64,000 bases of DNA, from assembly GCA_040220455.1 (NCBI GenBank), contig JAVJUS010000142.1, positions 1-64,000 on the forward strand, in the 5' to 3' direction. Origin of the DNA: JAVJUS01 sp040220455 (GTDB lineage Bacteria; Pseudomonadota; Alphaproteobacteria; DSM-16000; Inquilinaceae). The position numbers and the translations under genes were made by a program. Shown one piece after another: positions 36,202 through 47,617 of the stretch (the first letter of the stretch is position 1; each line of letters starts with the position of its first letter). The notes beneath the pieces are model-generated. The model did no database searches, was not told where the DNA came from, and was given only the letters and a program-made list of their open reading frames with translations.

Positions 36202-37182
36202 ATGAGACAGGGACCGAATTCCAGGCGGTCGCGCGGTCGCGGTGGCGGCGGCGGCGGCGGAGGCGGAGGTGGCGGCGGACGTCGCCCCAATGTCCCCAAC
36301 CGCAACCAGACCTTCGACAGCAACGGCCCGGACGTGCGAATCCGCGGCACGGCTTTCCAGGTGAGCGAGAAGTACCAGGCGCTGGCGCGCGACGCCGCGG
36401 CCGCCGGCGATCGCGTCATGTCGGAGAACTATCTCCAGCATGCCGAGCATTACTTCCGCATCATCCAGTCTTTCAACGAAGCCCAGCAGCAGGCCGAGCA
36501 GTCGCGCCAGCCAAACGGCCAGGGCCGCGGCCAGCGCAACGACTGGCGCGACGGCCAGGAGCGCGACGGCTACGGCGAGGAGAGCGGCTACCGCGACTCC
36601 GGATCGGGCGAGCGCGAGAGCTCCGACCTCGGCGGCAACGACCGGAATGGCGGTGATCGGGGCGGCGAGCGCGGCGGGGATCGCAGCGGTGACCGGGGCG
36701 GCGAGCGCGCCGCCCGGGGCAACCGCCCGGACAGGGCCGAACGCAACGGCTATCCGGCCGCCGAGGGCGGGACCGTGCGGCGGGACTCGGCCCAGGCCGA
36801 CGATTTCGGCGCGGATCCGCGCCAGGGCGACGAGCGGGACAGCATCGACGACGGCGGATTCGGCGGCTTCTCCGGAGACGCGGGCTCGGCCGAGGCCGGC
36901 AGCGCGGAGTCGTCCGCTCCCGCACCGGCGCCCGCTCCGGTCCGCCGCCGGCGCACGCCGCGCGCCGCCGCGCCGGCCCCGTCGGGCGACGGCGCGGGCG
37001 ACGGCAAGACCACGGACGGCCAGACCGCCGCGGACCAGGGTGCCGACGGCGCCACCCCGGCGGCCCCGGCTGCCGGGGGCGAGGAGGCGCCGAAGCCCCG
37101 TCGCCGCCGCCGCACGACCAAGGCCGCTTCCTCCGACACCGGCGACCCCCCGGCCGGCGACCCCCCGACCTCCGGCGATTGA
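36202..37182 (+). CDS. DUF4167 domain protein with low-complexity C-terminus
   Basis: A 326-residue protein. The conserved alphaproteobacterial DUF4167 block covers about residues 25-100 (NRNQTFDSNGPDVRIRGTA, FQVSEKYQALARDA, SENYLQHAEHYFRIIQ). It is preceded by an RG-rich start and a run of about 13 glycines, and followed by a long disordered tail of GER/GDR repeats, an Ala/Pro/Glu segment and a basic patch (PRRRRRTTKA). Such composition suggests RNA or nucleic-acid binding (inference); no function is established. It lies after prfA-prmC, its usual place; the 234-bp gap before it shows no clear signals. Confidence 0.9.
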   Translation: MRQGPNSRRSRGRGGGGGGGGGGGGGRRPNVPNRNQTFDSNGPDVRIRGTAFQVSEKYQALARDAAAAGDRVMSENYLQHAEHYFRIIQSFNEAQQQAEQSRQPNGQGRGQRNDWRDGQERDGYGEESGYRDSGSGERESSDLGGNDRNGGDRGGERGGDRSGDRGGERAARGNRPDRAERNGYPAAEGGTVRRDSAQADDFGADPRQGDERDSIDDGGFGGFSGDAGSAEAGSAESSAPAPAPAPVRRRRTPRAAAPAPSGDGAGDGKTTDGQTAADQGADGATPAAPAAGGEEAPKPRRRRRTTKAASSDTGDPPAGDPPTSGD

Positions 37183-37210
37183 GGGGAGAGCGGCGGGCTG
37201 GCGGAGACCC

Positions 37211-37604
37211 CGTAGGTCGGTCGAGCGTCAGCGAGCCCGACATCGCCGACGGCCGGACCGGTCCGTGCCCGTCGGGTTCGCTTCGCTCAGCCGACCTACT
37301 TTTCCCCGGCCCGTAGGTCGGTCGAGCGCCAGCGAGCCCGACATTGCCGACGGCCGGACCGGTCCGTGCCCGTCGGGTTCGCTTCGCTCAGTCGACCTAC
37401 TTTTCCCCGGCCCGTAGGTCGGTCGAGCGTCAGCGAGCCCGACATTGCCGACGGCCGGACCGGTCCGTGCCCGCCGGGTTCGCTTCGCTCAGTCGACCTA
37501 CTTTTCCCCGGCCCGTAGGTCGGTCGAGCGTCAGCGAGCCCGACATTGCCGACGGCCGGACCGGTCCGTGCCCGTCGGGTTCGCTTCGCTCAGCCGACCT
37601 ACGG
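37211..37604. repeat. Four tandem copies of the palindromic element, 101-bp period
   Basis: Units start at 37211, 37312, 37413 and 37514. Each begins CGTAGGTCGGTCGAGC and carries the inverted arm ...GCTTCGCTCAGCCGACCTAC, then a TTTTCCCCGGCC linker before the next copy. Copies differ by only a few bases. The array fills the convergent gap between the DUF4167 gene (plus) and an MFS gene (minus), and the final arm provides the latter's TAG stop codon (37599-37601). Near-identity of units indicates recent duplication. Confidence 0.93.
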
Positions 37605-38843
37605 CCCGTCGGCATCGCCGCGCGGGTCAAGGTCCAGGACGGCCTGCGTGGTGCGCGGCACGCTGCGGTACTCGCCCCGGGTCGCCTCCGGCACCGGGCG
37701 GCCGCGAACCATCCGGCTCGCGGCAAAGATCGCGACCCCGATCAGGATGGTGCCGGTCCAGGCGAACAGCGCCGACGGCCCGAACCGCGCCATCAGCGCG
37801 CCCGCCCCGATCGGTCCGATCATCGAGCCCAGCCCATAGAGCAGGAGCAGCCCGCCGGCGGCGGTGACGAGTTCCTCCGGCTCGAGATAGTCGTTCATTT
37901 GGGCGAGGCACACGCTGTAGATCGGGATGGCCAGGCCGCCGAAGGCAAAGGCGAGCGCCGTCGGCACGCCCTCCCCCGACCCGGTGCCGCGACCCAGGAT
38001 CATGGCCAGAACCGCCGCGCCCGACGCCGTGGCGAACACGACGATCCGCCGGTCGACACGGTCCGACGCGACGCCGATCGGCCATTGCAGCACCATCGCC
38101 CCGGCCATGGTCGCGCCCATGAACAGGGCCACCCCGCCCGGTTCGAGCCCGAGCGCCCGGGCATAGACCGGCCCCATCGCCCAGAAGGCGCTCATCGCGA
38201 GGCCCGTGGCGAACGCCCCCACCATGCCCAGCGGGGACACAGCCCAGAGCCGGCGCGGCTTGAGCTTCAGCGCCCTCGGGCTGCCCGGCGCCTCGGCGCG
38301 GCTGAGCGTCACCGGCACCAGCGACAGCGAGATCAGGATCGAGACCAGGCAGAAGAGCTCGAAACTCATCGGGTCGGCGACCACGAGCAGGCCCTGGCTG
38401 AGCGCCCAGGCACCGATCACCACGCTGCCGTAGACCGACAGCACGCGGCCGCGCGTGCGGCGGGTCGCGGCCCCGTTCAGCCAGCTCTCCACCACCATCA
38501 CGACGCCGGCGTAGCACCAGCCGTTGGCCGCGCGCAGGGCGGCCCAGCTCCACGGGTCGACATGCAGGATATGGGCGAGCGTCGCCGCGCTGGCGATCGA
38601 GGCGAGCGCGGCGAAGACCCGGATGTGCCCGGCGCGCTCGATCAGATAGGGCGTCAGGAGCGAGCCCGCGACGAATCCGACGAAGAAGGCGGCCATGACG
38701 AGGCCGGTGACGAGCTCGCCGAATCCCTCGATATCCGCGCGCACGGCGACGAGCGTGCCCTGCAGCCCGTTGCCCAGGGTGAGCAGGGCGCTGCCTACCA
38801 GCAGGGTCGCGATTTTCGACGCGGCCGTGCGCGCCTCGGTCAT
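37599..38843 (-). CDS. MFS transporter (YcaD-like)
   Basis: A 414-residue, twelve-helix transporter. LLTLGNGLQGTLVAVRADIEGF in helix 1 and MAAFFVGFVAGSLLTPYLIERAGHIRVFA across helices 2-3 match the YcaD-like MFS branch; the mid-protein loop and QWPIGVASDRVDRRIV (helix 8-9 motif) are intact. The last ~30 residues are a hydrophilic tail (TQAVLDLDPRGDADGP) ending directly on the palindromic repeat, whose arm supplies the TAG stop. Substrate unknown. It is monocistronic, with hemH upstream on the same strand. Confidence 0.9.
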   Translation of the reverse strand: MTEARTAASKIATLLVGSALLTLGNGLQGTLVAVRADIEGFGELVTGLVMAAFFVGFVAGSLLTPYLIERAGHIRVFAALASIASAATLAHILHVDPWSWAALRAANGWCYAGVVMVVESWLNGAATRRTRGRVLSVYGSVVIGAWALSQGLLVVADPMSFELFCLVSILISLSLVPVTLSRAEAPGSPRALKLKPRRLWAVSPLGMVGAFATGLAMSAFWAMGPVYARALGLEPGGVALFMGATMAGAMVLQWPIGVASDRVDRRIVVFATASGAAVLAMILGRGTGSGEGVPTALAFAFGGLAIPIYSVCLAQMNDYLEPEELVTAAGGLLLLYGLGSMIGPIGAGALMARFGPSALFAWTGTILIGVAIFAASRMVRGRPVPEATRGEYRSVPRTTQAVLDLDPRGDADGP

Positions 38844-38985
38844 TGAAGTGCCGTCCGATGTCGAAGCCGCGGGCCCGGCGGCCGAGCGCGGTGAAGAGTC
38901 CCGACCGGCTGTCTAATCCGCAAAGTGGCGCCGCGAAAGCCCCGGCGTACCGCCGACGCGTGCCCCGCCGCCCCTCTGGCTCGGA

Positions 38986-40077
38986 TTATTGCGCGGCGTG
39001 CAGCGTGCCGCCGGCGGCCGCGGCCTCGGCGCGCGTCCACCAGCCGGCGAGCTCGCGGCCCGTCAGCGTGGCCAGCATGTCGACGGCCGGATCGCTGTCG
39101 TTGAGGCAGGGGATCATCGTGAACTTCTCGCCGCCCGCCTCCTCGAAGGCCTCGCGGCCGCCGATCGCGATCTCCTCCAGGGTCTCGACACAGTCGGCGA
39201 CGAAGCCGGGGGTGATGACCGCGACCTTCTTGATGCCCTCGCCCGGCAGCGCGGCGAGCGTCTTGTCGGTGTAGGGCTGCAGCCATTCCTGCGGGCCGAA
39301 GCGCGACTGGAAGGTCAGGCGCAGGCGTTCGGCCGGCAGGCCGAGGCGTTCCCCGAGCAGCCGCGCGGTCTTCGCGCAATGGCAGTGATAGGGGTCGCCC
39401 TGCTCGAAATAGCGCTGAGGCAGGCCGTGGAAGGACGCGACGATCAGCTCCGGCGTCCAGTCGAGGCCGGCCAGATGCGTCTCGACCGAGCGGGCGAGCG
39501 CGTCGATGTACGCCGGATCGTCATGGAAGGCCGGCATGGTGCGGATCGCCGGCTGCCAGCGCATGGCCTTCAGGCCGTCGCCCAGCGCGTCGATCACCGT
39601 CGCGGTCGTCGTCGCGCTGTACTGGGGATAGAGCGGGAAGACCAGGATCCGCTCGCACCCCGCCGCCTTGAGCGCCGCGACCCGGTCGGCGATCGCCGGC
39701 TGGCCGTAGCGCATGGCCCAGTCGACGACCAGCGTCTCCCCGGCCGGGTCCAGGCGTGCCTGCAGCCGCTCCGCCTGGCCGCGGGTGAACCGGCGCAGCG
39801 GCGATTCGTCGGTGTCCTTCAGCCAGATCGCCTCGTAGGCGCGCGCCGTGCGCCGCGGCCGGAAGGTCAGCACGAAGGCGCGCAGGATCGGCTGCCAGAT
39901 CAGCGGATTGAGCTCGATCACCCGGCGGTCGGACAGGAACTGGGCGAGATAGCGGCGCACATCGGCGCGGTCGGTCGAATCCGGCGTGCCCAGATTGACC
40001 AGCAGCACGCCCACGCGCCCCACCGCGACGGCGGGGTGATCGGCCGGAAAGGCGGGCTTGGCGCGGGTCTCGGACAT
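38986..40077 (-). CDS. hemH: Ferrochelatase
   Basis: A 363-residue enzyme inserting Fe2+ into protoporphyrin IX, the last step of protoheme synthesis. GVLLVNLGTPDSTD is the N-terminal signature. The active-site histidine is in VASFHGLPQRYFEQGDPYH and the conserved glutamate in TPGFVADCVETLEEI. No [2Fe-2S] C-terminal cysteine cluster is evident. ATG 40077 (MSETRAKPAFPADH) is preferred over an upstream ATG at 40164. It functionally connects to the oxidase and heme O synthase genes in the window, though it is 27 kb away. Confidence 0.96.
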   Translation of the reverse strand: MSETRAKPAFPADHPAVAVGRVGVLLVNLGTPDSTDRADVRRYLAQFLSDRRVIELNPLIWQPILRAFVLTFRPRRTARAYEAIWLKDTDESPLRRFTRGQAERLQARLDPAGETLVVDWAMRYGQPAIADRVAALKAAGCERILVFPLYPQYSATTTATVIDALGDGLKAMRWQPAIRTMPAFHDDPAYIDALARSVETHLAGLDWTPELIVASFHGLPQRYFEQGDPYHCHCAKTARLLGERLGLPAERLRLTFQSRFGPQEWLQPYTDKTLAALPGEGIKKVAVITPGFVADCVETLEEIAIGGREAFEEAGGEKFTMIPCLNDSDPAVDMLATLTGRELAGWWTRAEAAAAGGTLHAAQ

Positions 40078-40261
40078 GCGGAACGCACTCGCGTGGCACG
40101 GGCTCGAACGGCCGGCGGACGGCCGCTCGGTGTCTAACATAGCACGTCGCGCGCCCAAGCCCACCCGGGCCGGCGCCGAATCGCCGCAACCCTGCCCCGA
40201 CCGGCCCGCCCCGACCGGCCCGACCCGGTTGGCCCGACCCGGTTGGCATGCGGACAGGCCG

Positions 40262-41023
40262 TCAGGCGACGGTGACGGTATCGCCCTCCGCGATCGGCCC
40301 GCCCTCGACGACCCGGGCGTAGACGCCGCAATCGGTATGACCGTAGCCGTGCTGGAGCGCCTTGGGAATGTTCATGTCCCGCTCGGCGCTCGCGGGGTCG
40401 ACGTTGGTCGCCGCGCAGCGGCCGATGCGCTCGACCACCTCCAGCCGCGCCCCGCCGATCGCCAGCGTGCGGCCGATCCACTCGATTTCCGCCCAGGGCT
40501 CGGCGCCCGCGATCAACAGGTTGCCGCGAAAGCGCATCGGGTCGACGGGCTTGCGCACGACCCGCTCCAGGTCCTTGACCGAGGCCGTGTTGATGATCGA
40601 CACGAGCCCCTCCGGCCGGTCGGTGAAGGCGAAATCCGGCGCCTCGACCAGCTTGGGCGAGCCGCGCGCCGCGTCGCGCGAGACGAAGGCGGCCAGGAAC
40701 TGGTTGATCAGGTCGCGGCCGAGCGGCGTCGTGATCACGCCGCGCGCCACCGTCTTGCCGTCGCGGTTGACAGTCAGCCGACCGCTCTCCGGATCGAAGT
40801 CCAGGTCGAGGCGGGCGAGGCGCTCGGTCGTCATCAGGTTGAGGAACTGGGTCTTGGGCTGCCAGGACGGCCGGATCGGATCGACGGCGCTGGCCCCGTG
40901 GGCGACGGCGAAGCGCCGGTCGTCCGGCAGGGCGCGGCCGGGCGACGCCTCGACGCGTGCCAGGCGCCGGGCGTTGAATCCCTTGACCGGGAAAATCGAA
41001 ATCCGCTCGACCGTGATCGCCAT
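40262..41023 (-). CDS. MOSC domain protein
   Basis: A 253-residue protein with an N-terminal MOSC_N beta-barrel (MAITVERISIFPVKGF...) and a MOSC domain, the fold shared with the molybdenum cofactor sulfurase C-terminal domain and mARC/YcbX enzymes. PMRFRGNLLIAG and the likely Moco-ligand cysteine in GRCAATNVDPASAERD (about 203-218) are intact, and HTDCGVYARVVEGG ends the domain. It probably binds molybdenum cofactor and may reduce N-hydroxylated compounds (family inference). It is monocistronic; the upstream DUF547 gene is 83 bp away on the same strand. Confidence 0.88.
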   Translation of the reverse strand: MAITVERISIFPVKGFNARRLARVEASPGRALPDDRRFAVAHGASAVDPIRPSWQPKTQFLNLMTTERLARLDLDFDPESGRLTVNRDGKTVARGVITTPLGRDLINQFLAAFVSRDAARGSPKLVEAPDFAFTDRPEGLVSIINTASVKDLERVVRKPVDPMRFRGNLLIAGAEPWAEIEWIGRTLAIGGARLEVVERIGRCAATNVDPASAERDMNIPKALQHGYGHTDCGVYARVVEGGPIAEGDTVTVA

Positions 41024-41106
41024 GGCGGCGGGTTATCGCCGCGCCCGCCGCCGCCTGTCAACGACCCCGACGACCGCGCGGCGGCCCGCCGTCACGCCCC
41101 CTGGCG

Positions 41107-41997
41107 TCACGCTTCCAGATCGAGGGACCGATCCGGGGCGTTGATCGTCCAGTCGTAGCCGTCGCCCGCGATGCCGTCCGCCGTCGCCAGCCGCTCGGCC
41201 TTGCCGGCCGTGGCATGGCGGCGCAGATGGGCGATGACGCCGGCCTCGGTGCCGCCGAAGTCCTCCCGGAACCAGCGATAGATGGACGAGACCACGAGCC
41301 GGCCGCGCCCGTCGACGCGCGAGCCGCGCGGATGGGCGACATAGGCGCGCGCCCCGGCCGCCAGCAGCCGCTCGGTCTCCGCCGCCGTGAACGGCACGGC
41401 CGCGAGATCCGGACAGCCGAGCGCCGCGCAGTTCACGGCGTAGTGCACGCGCGGGTCGCGCCAGACGGGCCGCAGGATGCGGTGCTCGATATCGTCGAGC
41501 GACAGGGCCACGCCTTCGACCATCACCGCCTCGGCGCCCCACGGGCCGTCGGCGAAGAGACCGGGCGAGATGTCGATGTCCCGGATCGTGTCGACCGGCC
41601 AGTGGCGCAGCACGACGGCGACCGTCAGGGCATTGTAGAGGTTCACCCAGAAGGCGAACTGCTCCGGCCGCGCCAGGCCGGAGACCGGCACGCCGGCCAG
41701 CCCGTCCAGATAGCCCTCGAGCGATCGCCGGTCGGCGGCATCCACGGCGCCGTAGGCCACGCGCGCGATGGCGTCGCCGCCGATCCGGCGATGGCGGGCG
41801 AGGAAGTCGCCCCAGGCGTCATGGCGCAGCCGGCGGGTCGAGCCCGGGTCGTGCGCCTCCCAGCGCGGCCAGGGCTCGGCCGCCGGCGCTGCCCGGGCCG
41901 GGACGCCCGCGACGGGCACCGCCGCCGCGGCGAGCGCCAGGCCGCCCGCGCCGCGCAGGACGCCGCGGCGGGTCGCGATGCCGCCGGTCTCGCTCAT
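41107..41997 (-). CDS. DUF547 protein with Tat-like signal
   Basis: A 296-residue exported protein. The N-terminus TRRGVLRGAGGLALAAAAVPVAG is a twin-arginine-type signal, ending near PARAAPA. The body is DUF547, with EQFAFWVNLYNALTVAVVL, HRILRPVWRDPRVHYAVNC and ALGCPDLAAVPFT as conserved segments and conserved Tyr/Asn/Cys residues that resemble a transglutaminase/papain-like active site. ATG 41997 (MSETGGIATRR) is chosen; the frame open upstream is Pro/Arg-rich and overlaps a divergent gene. The function of DUF547 is not established. Confidence 0.88.
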   Translation of the reverse strand: MSETGGIATRRGVLRGAGGLALAAAAVPVAGVPARAAPAAEPWPRWEAHDPGSTRRLRHDAWGDFLARHRRIGGDAIARVAYGAVDAADRRSLEGYLDGLAGVPVSGLARPEQFAFWVNLYNALTVAVVLRHWPVDTIRDIDISPGLFADGPWGAEAVMVEGVALSLDDIEHRILRPVWRDPRVHYAVNCAALGCPDLAAVPFTAAETERLLAAGARAYVAHPRGSRVDGRGRLVVSSIYRWFREDFGGTEAGVIAHLRRHATAGKAERLATADGIAGDGYDWTINAPDRSLDLEA

Positions 41998-42227
41998 GGT
42001 CCTGTCTCCGATCGTGACGACGCACCGGGGGTTCGCCCCGCCACGGAGATGGCGCGGTCCCGGGCCAGCGGCCAGACACACCCGCGTGAGCCGTCCCCGA
42101 CACGGCGCTCCCGGGCATCGCGTTCGCGGGGCATTCGTTCCCGGTGCGGGGGCTTGACGGGGCTCGGGGCCCGACGCCTCAATGCGCCCCTGCGCGCCAG
42201 ACACCGGAATGCGAGACCCCGCCCGCG

Positions 42228-43160
42228 ATGACGACGCACGCGCCCTCCTCCCCGCCCGGCTCGGCCCCGGCCGCGCCCGACGACGCCGTGACCCGCGCCC
42301 GCGCCGCGCTCGACGCCCGCGATCCGGCCGGCGCGCTGGCGATCCTGGGCCCCGCGCTCGCGTCGGAGCCGGAGGACGCGGCGCTGCTCACCCTCGCCGT
42401 CGCGGCGGCGCGGGCCGAGGGCGACCTGGCGGGCGCGGCGACCTACAGCCGGCGGCTGGAGGCCCTCCAGCCGTTCAATCTGCCGGTCGGCTGGCTCGGC
42501 GCCATCCTGGCCGGCCGGCCGCCGTCGGTCCCGGTGGCCATGGGCATGGAGTTGCCGCCGCCCTTCGTCGTCGAGGACGACGCCCTGCCGGCCGACTGGC
42601 ACGACCGGATCTGGCGGGAGTCCTTCGACGCCCTGGAGGACTTCGCCCCGGCCGCCGTGATCGACGACGACGGCCAGTACGCCGATCTCGAGTCGCGCTC
42701 GGCCAAGCTGATCGCCGAGGCCGAGGGCGCGGCCCGCGAGGTCGGGCTGGAGGTCGTGCGCCGCCTGCCCGACCTGCTGCCGCGCCTGGCCGTACCCGGG
42801 TTCGAGCCCGGGCGCGTCGAGGTCCAGGTGACGCTGCACACCGACGGCGACTTCTTCCGTGTCCACCAGGACCGGCCGCTCGACCCGGACCCGAGCATCG
42901 CCGGCCGCCGGGTCAGCTTCGTCTACTACATGGCGCGTCGCCCGCGCGTCTTCGACGGCGGCTGGCTGAGGCTCTACGACACCTGCGCGGGATCGGGCAC
43001 CTGGCGGCCGGAGCGCTGGACCGCCATCGCGCCGGAGGACAACCGCCTGATCGTCTTCCCCTCCGACGCCTTCCACGAGGTCACGCCGATCCACACCCCG
43101 ACCGACGATCCCCGGGACGGCCGCCTGACCGTCAACGGCTGGATCCACGAGGTGGAGTAG
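42228..43160 (+). CDS. 2-oxoglutarate/Fe(II) oxygenase with N-terminal TPR-like part
   Basis: A 310-residue protein. Residues about 20-95 are alpha-helical with a TPR-like pattern (ARAALDARDPAGALAILGPA). The C-terminal part is a prolyl-4-hydroxylase-like double-stranded beta helix: iron ligands H213-x-D215 (FFRVHQDRP) and H283 (AFHEVTP), and the 2OG-binding arginine R299 (DGRLTVNGWIHE). The likely substrate is a protein or peptide prolyl or other side chain (family inference). ATG 42228 is preferred to an upstream frame. It is divergent from the DUF547 gene with 230 bp between starts. Confidence 0.85.
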   Translation: MTTHAPSSPPGSAPAAPDDAVTRARAALDARDPAGALAILGPALASEPEDAALLTLAVAAARAEGDLAGAATYSRRLEALQPFNLPVGWLGAILAGRPPSVPVAMGMELPPPFVVEDDALPADWHDRIWRESFDALEDFAPAAVIDDDGQYADLESRSAKLIAEAEGAAREVGLEVVRRLPDLLPRLAVPGFEPGRVEVQVTLHTDGDFFRVHQDRPLDPDPSIAGRRVSFVYYMARRPRVFDGGWLRLYDTCAGSGTWRPERWTAIAPEDNRLIVFPSDAFHEVTPIHTPTDDPRDGRLTVNGWIHEVE

Positions 43161-43276
43161 GCGGGGCGCCCCCTCGGCCGGCTAAAGCACGAGCGCCCGG
43201 TGGATCGGGTGCGACGCGGGATAGGTCGTCTCGAGCGCTTTCATGGGGGCCTGCGAGAACGCGTGCCCCTTGTCCT

Positions 43277-44410
43277 TCAGGTCGCGATGGAGACCTCGAG
43301 AAGCGCCGCCGGCTGGCGGCTTCGCGCCAAACGCACGCCCAGCGGCGCGGAAATGATCTCAGCGGTCATACCGCGTTGATATCTCTTGTAAAGATCGCTC
43401 GTTGTCTCGATGAAGACCTCGCCATCGATCCGATAGGATCGCCGACGGAGCCGCAGGCTCGGCTCAGGCTCGAGGCGCGCCCCTGCCTTGAGTGCCTCTC
43501 GCAAGTCTCTCCGCATGTTTCGTAATGCCCGGGCAAGCCTCGGATGGCTGCGCAGGAACCCGATATCGTCGCGCTCGAATTCCGCGGCCGTCAGGTCCGA
43601 CGCGTTCTCGCGCACGTAGGAATCGACCAGATCGACCGCCATCGCGCCGATGCGGCCGCCGACGACATGGCGATAGACGGCCTCCTTGTCCTGCCAGAAC
43701 CGGTCGAACGTCGTCTGCCAGCGGCCCGGCGCCTCGTCCGCGAGGCGCTCGACCGTGACGCGGGGATGGCCGAGGATCTGCCGGCAGGCGTAGCGGCGCG
43801 CGCGCCAGATGCCGTCCAGCGTGTCGACATTGAGCGGGCTGTCGAAGAGGTCGGCGGCCGGCGCGTTCGAACGGCCGGAGAGCAGGCGGATCACCTCGTC
43901 CGCGGACAGGCGGGACTCGTCGAGCAGCCGGCCGATCGATCCCGGCCCCGAGCGATCCCGAACGAGCTCTTCGGTGCGCCGGTGATGGTCGATCCCGAAC
44001 AGGTCGGCGAAGGCCCGTTCCGAGGAATGGGACAGCGGGCCGTGGCCGAGATCGTGGAGCAGCGCCGCCGCGACCAGGGTGCGCCGCTCCTCCCGCTCGA
44101 CGCCGCGCCGGCGGGCGAAGCGATCGGCCAGGTCGGCCACCGCAAGCGAGTGCTCGTACCGGGAGTAGCGCTGCCAGCCGTCCCAACGCTGGGGATGGAA
44201 GACGTAGTCGATGGCGCCGAGAAAGCCGATCCGGCGCAGCCGATCAAAGGCCGGCGCGGCGACCAGTGGAGCGATCGCCGAATCCCGCAACACAGCCGTA
44301 TCCGGCGGGGCCCCGGTCGGAAAGCGGGGCAGGCTGTCGGGCGGAAACAGGGCGAGTTGGCCGTCGTCGGGCTCATCGTCGAAGAGCGAGAGCTGCTGCG
44401 GCGCTGTCAT
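43277..44410 (-). CDS. HD-superfamily phosphohydrolase
   Basis: A 377-residue protein of the COG1078 group of HD hydrolases, related to dGTPases. Metal ligands are H87 (RYEHSLAVADLA), H119-D120 (LLHDLGHGPLSH) and a C-terminal aspartate near MAVDLVDSYV. PLNVDTLDGIWRARRYA is typical of the group. The N-terminus (QLSLFDDEPDDGQLALFPP) is an acidic low-complexity tail. It ends 116 bp from the 2OG oxygenase stop (convergent) and is divergent from clpB. Probably a nucleotide or dNTP hydrolase; the substrate is not known. Confidence 0.88.
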   Translation of the reverse strand: MTAPQQLSLFDDEPDDGQLALFPPDSLPRFPTGAPPDTAVLRDSAIAPLVAAPAFDRLRRIGFLGAIDYVFHPQRWDGWQRYSRYEHSLAVADLADRFARRRGVEREERRTLVAAALLHDLGHGPLSHSSERAFADLFGIDHHRRTEELVRDRSGPGSIGRLLDESRLSADEVIRLLSGRSNAPAADLFDSPLNVDTLDGIWRARRYACRQILGHPRVTVERLADEAPGRWQTTFDRFWQDKEAVYRHVVGGRIGAMAVDLVDSYVRENASDLTAAEFERDDIGFLRSHPRLARALRNMRRDLREALKAGARLEPEPSLRLRRRSYRIDGEVFIETTSDLYKRYQRGMTAEIISAPLGVRLARSRQPAALLEVSIAT

Positions 44411-44576
44411 GTCCCGGTCCGCGATCCCCGTCGCCGTCCGCGTCGCGTGCCCGCGCGACTGTGGACACGCGCTCGCGGCGAAGGGCGTCGACGCAAATCG
44501 CGTCGGCGCTGTCGCGACACTAAAGGGTCGGCAGGGGTCCCGGCAAGCCTGCCCCGGCCATCCGGCCCTGCGTCGT

Positions 44577-44604
44577 CTTGCGCGCCGCCGCGGCCTCCAT
44601 ACAT
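44577..44604 (+). promoter_or_regulatory. Putative heat-shock (RpoH-type) promoter of clpB
   Basis: CTTGCG at 44577-44582 and CCATACAT at 44597-44604 are separated by 14 bases, a layout that fits the RpoH consensus (CTTGAA ... CCCCAT). It lies 124 bp upstream of the clpB ATG in the 317-bp clpB/HD divergent gap, where a heat-shock promoter is expected. The rest of that gap shows no other recognised signal. The call is by eye and not tested. Confidence 0.5.
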
Positions 44605-44727
44605 ATCCAAGAGAGGTTCGCCGGACCGCATCACGAGATGGGTCAAGGCCCCGGTCGCTTGCTTGTGCGAAGGATCGGGCGACATCACGCGGCGAACGCT
44701 GGTTGTCCCTGACGGAGATCGGCGAGA

Positions 44728-47346
<2,619 letters not shown>

Positions 47347-47383
47347 GGCCGGCCGTCCGCCCTTTCCGACCGCAGGCGACGTC

Positions 47384-47416
47384 GAGGCCCGGAGCACGCC
47401 CTCCGGGCCTCTTTCT
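47384..47416 (+). terminator. Rho-independent terminator of clpB
   Basis: A perfect 11-bp stem, GAGGCCCGGAG (47384-47394) and CTCCGGGCCTC (47401-47411) with a CACGCC loop, is followed directly by TTTCT. It lies 37 bp after the clpB stop. Confidence 0.85.
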
Positions 47417-47617
47417 CGACAGGCGCCGAATCCCGTCAGGAGCGCCGGTCAGCCAGGGCGAGAGAGACGGCGGCGCCGAGACCCGGATGGCCTCCCTCCG
47501 CCGCTCACGGGCGCGCAGGCATGTTGAAACCGTACGGCGGATGCCCCAAATTCCCGGTGCCGCGCGAAAGGGACGTGCGACGGCGTGCAAGAAGACCCCT
47601 TCTCGGATGGGATCGCC

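Noticed and set aside
37211..37604. CRISPR array
   Set aside because: The units are ~100 bp, fully repeated and palindromic end to end with no unique spacers, and there are no cas genes.
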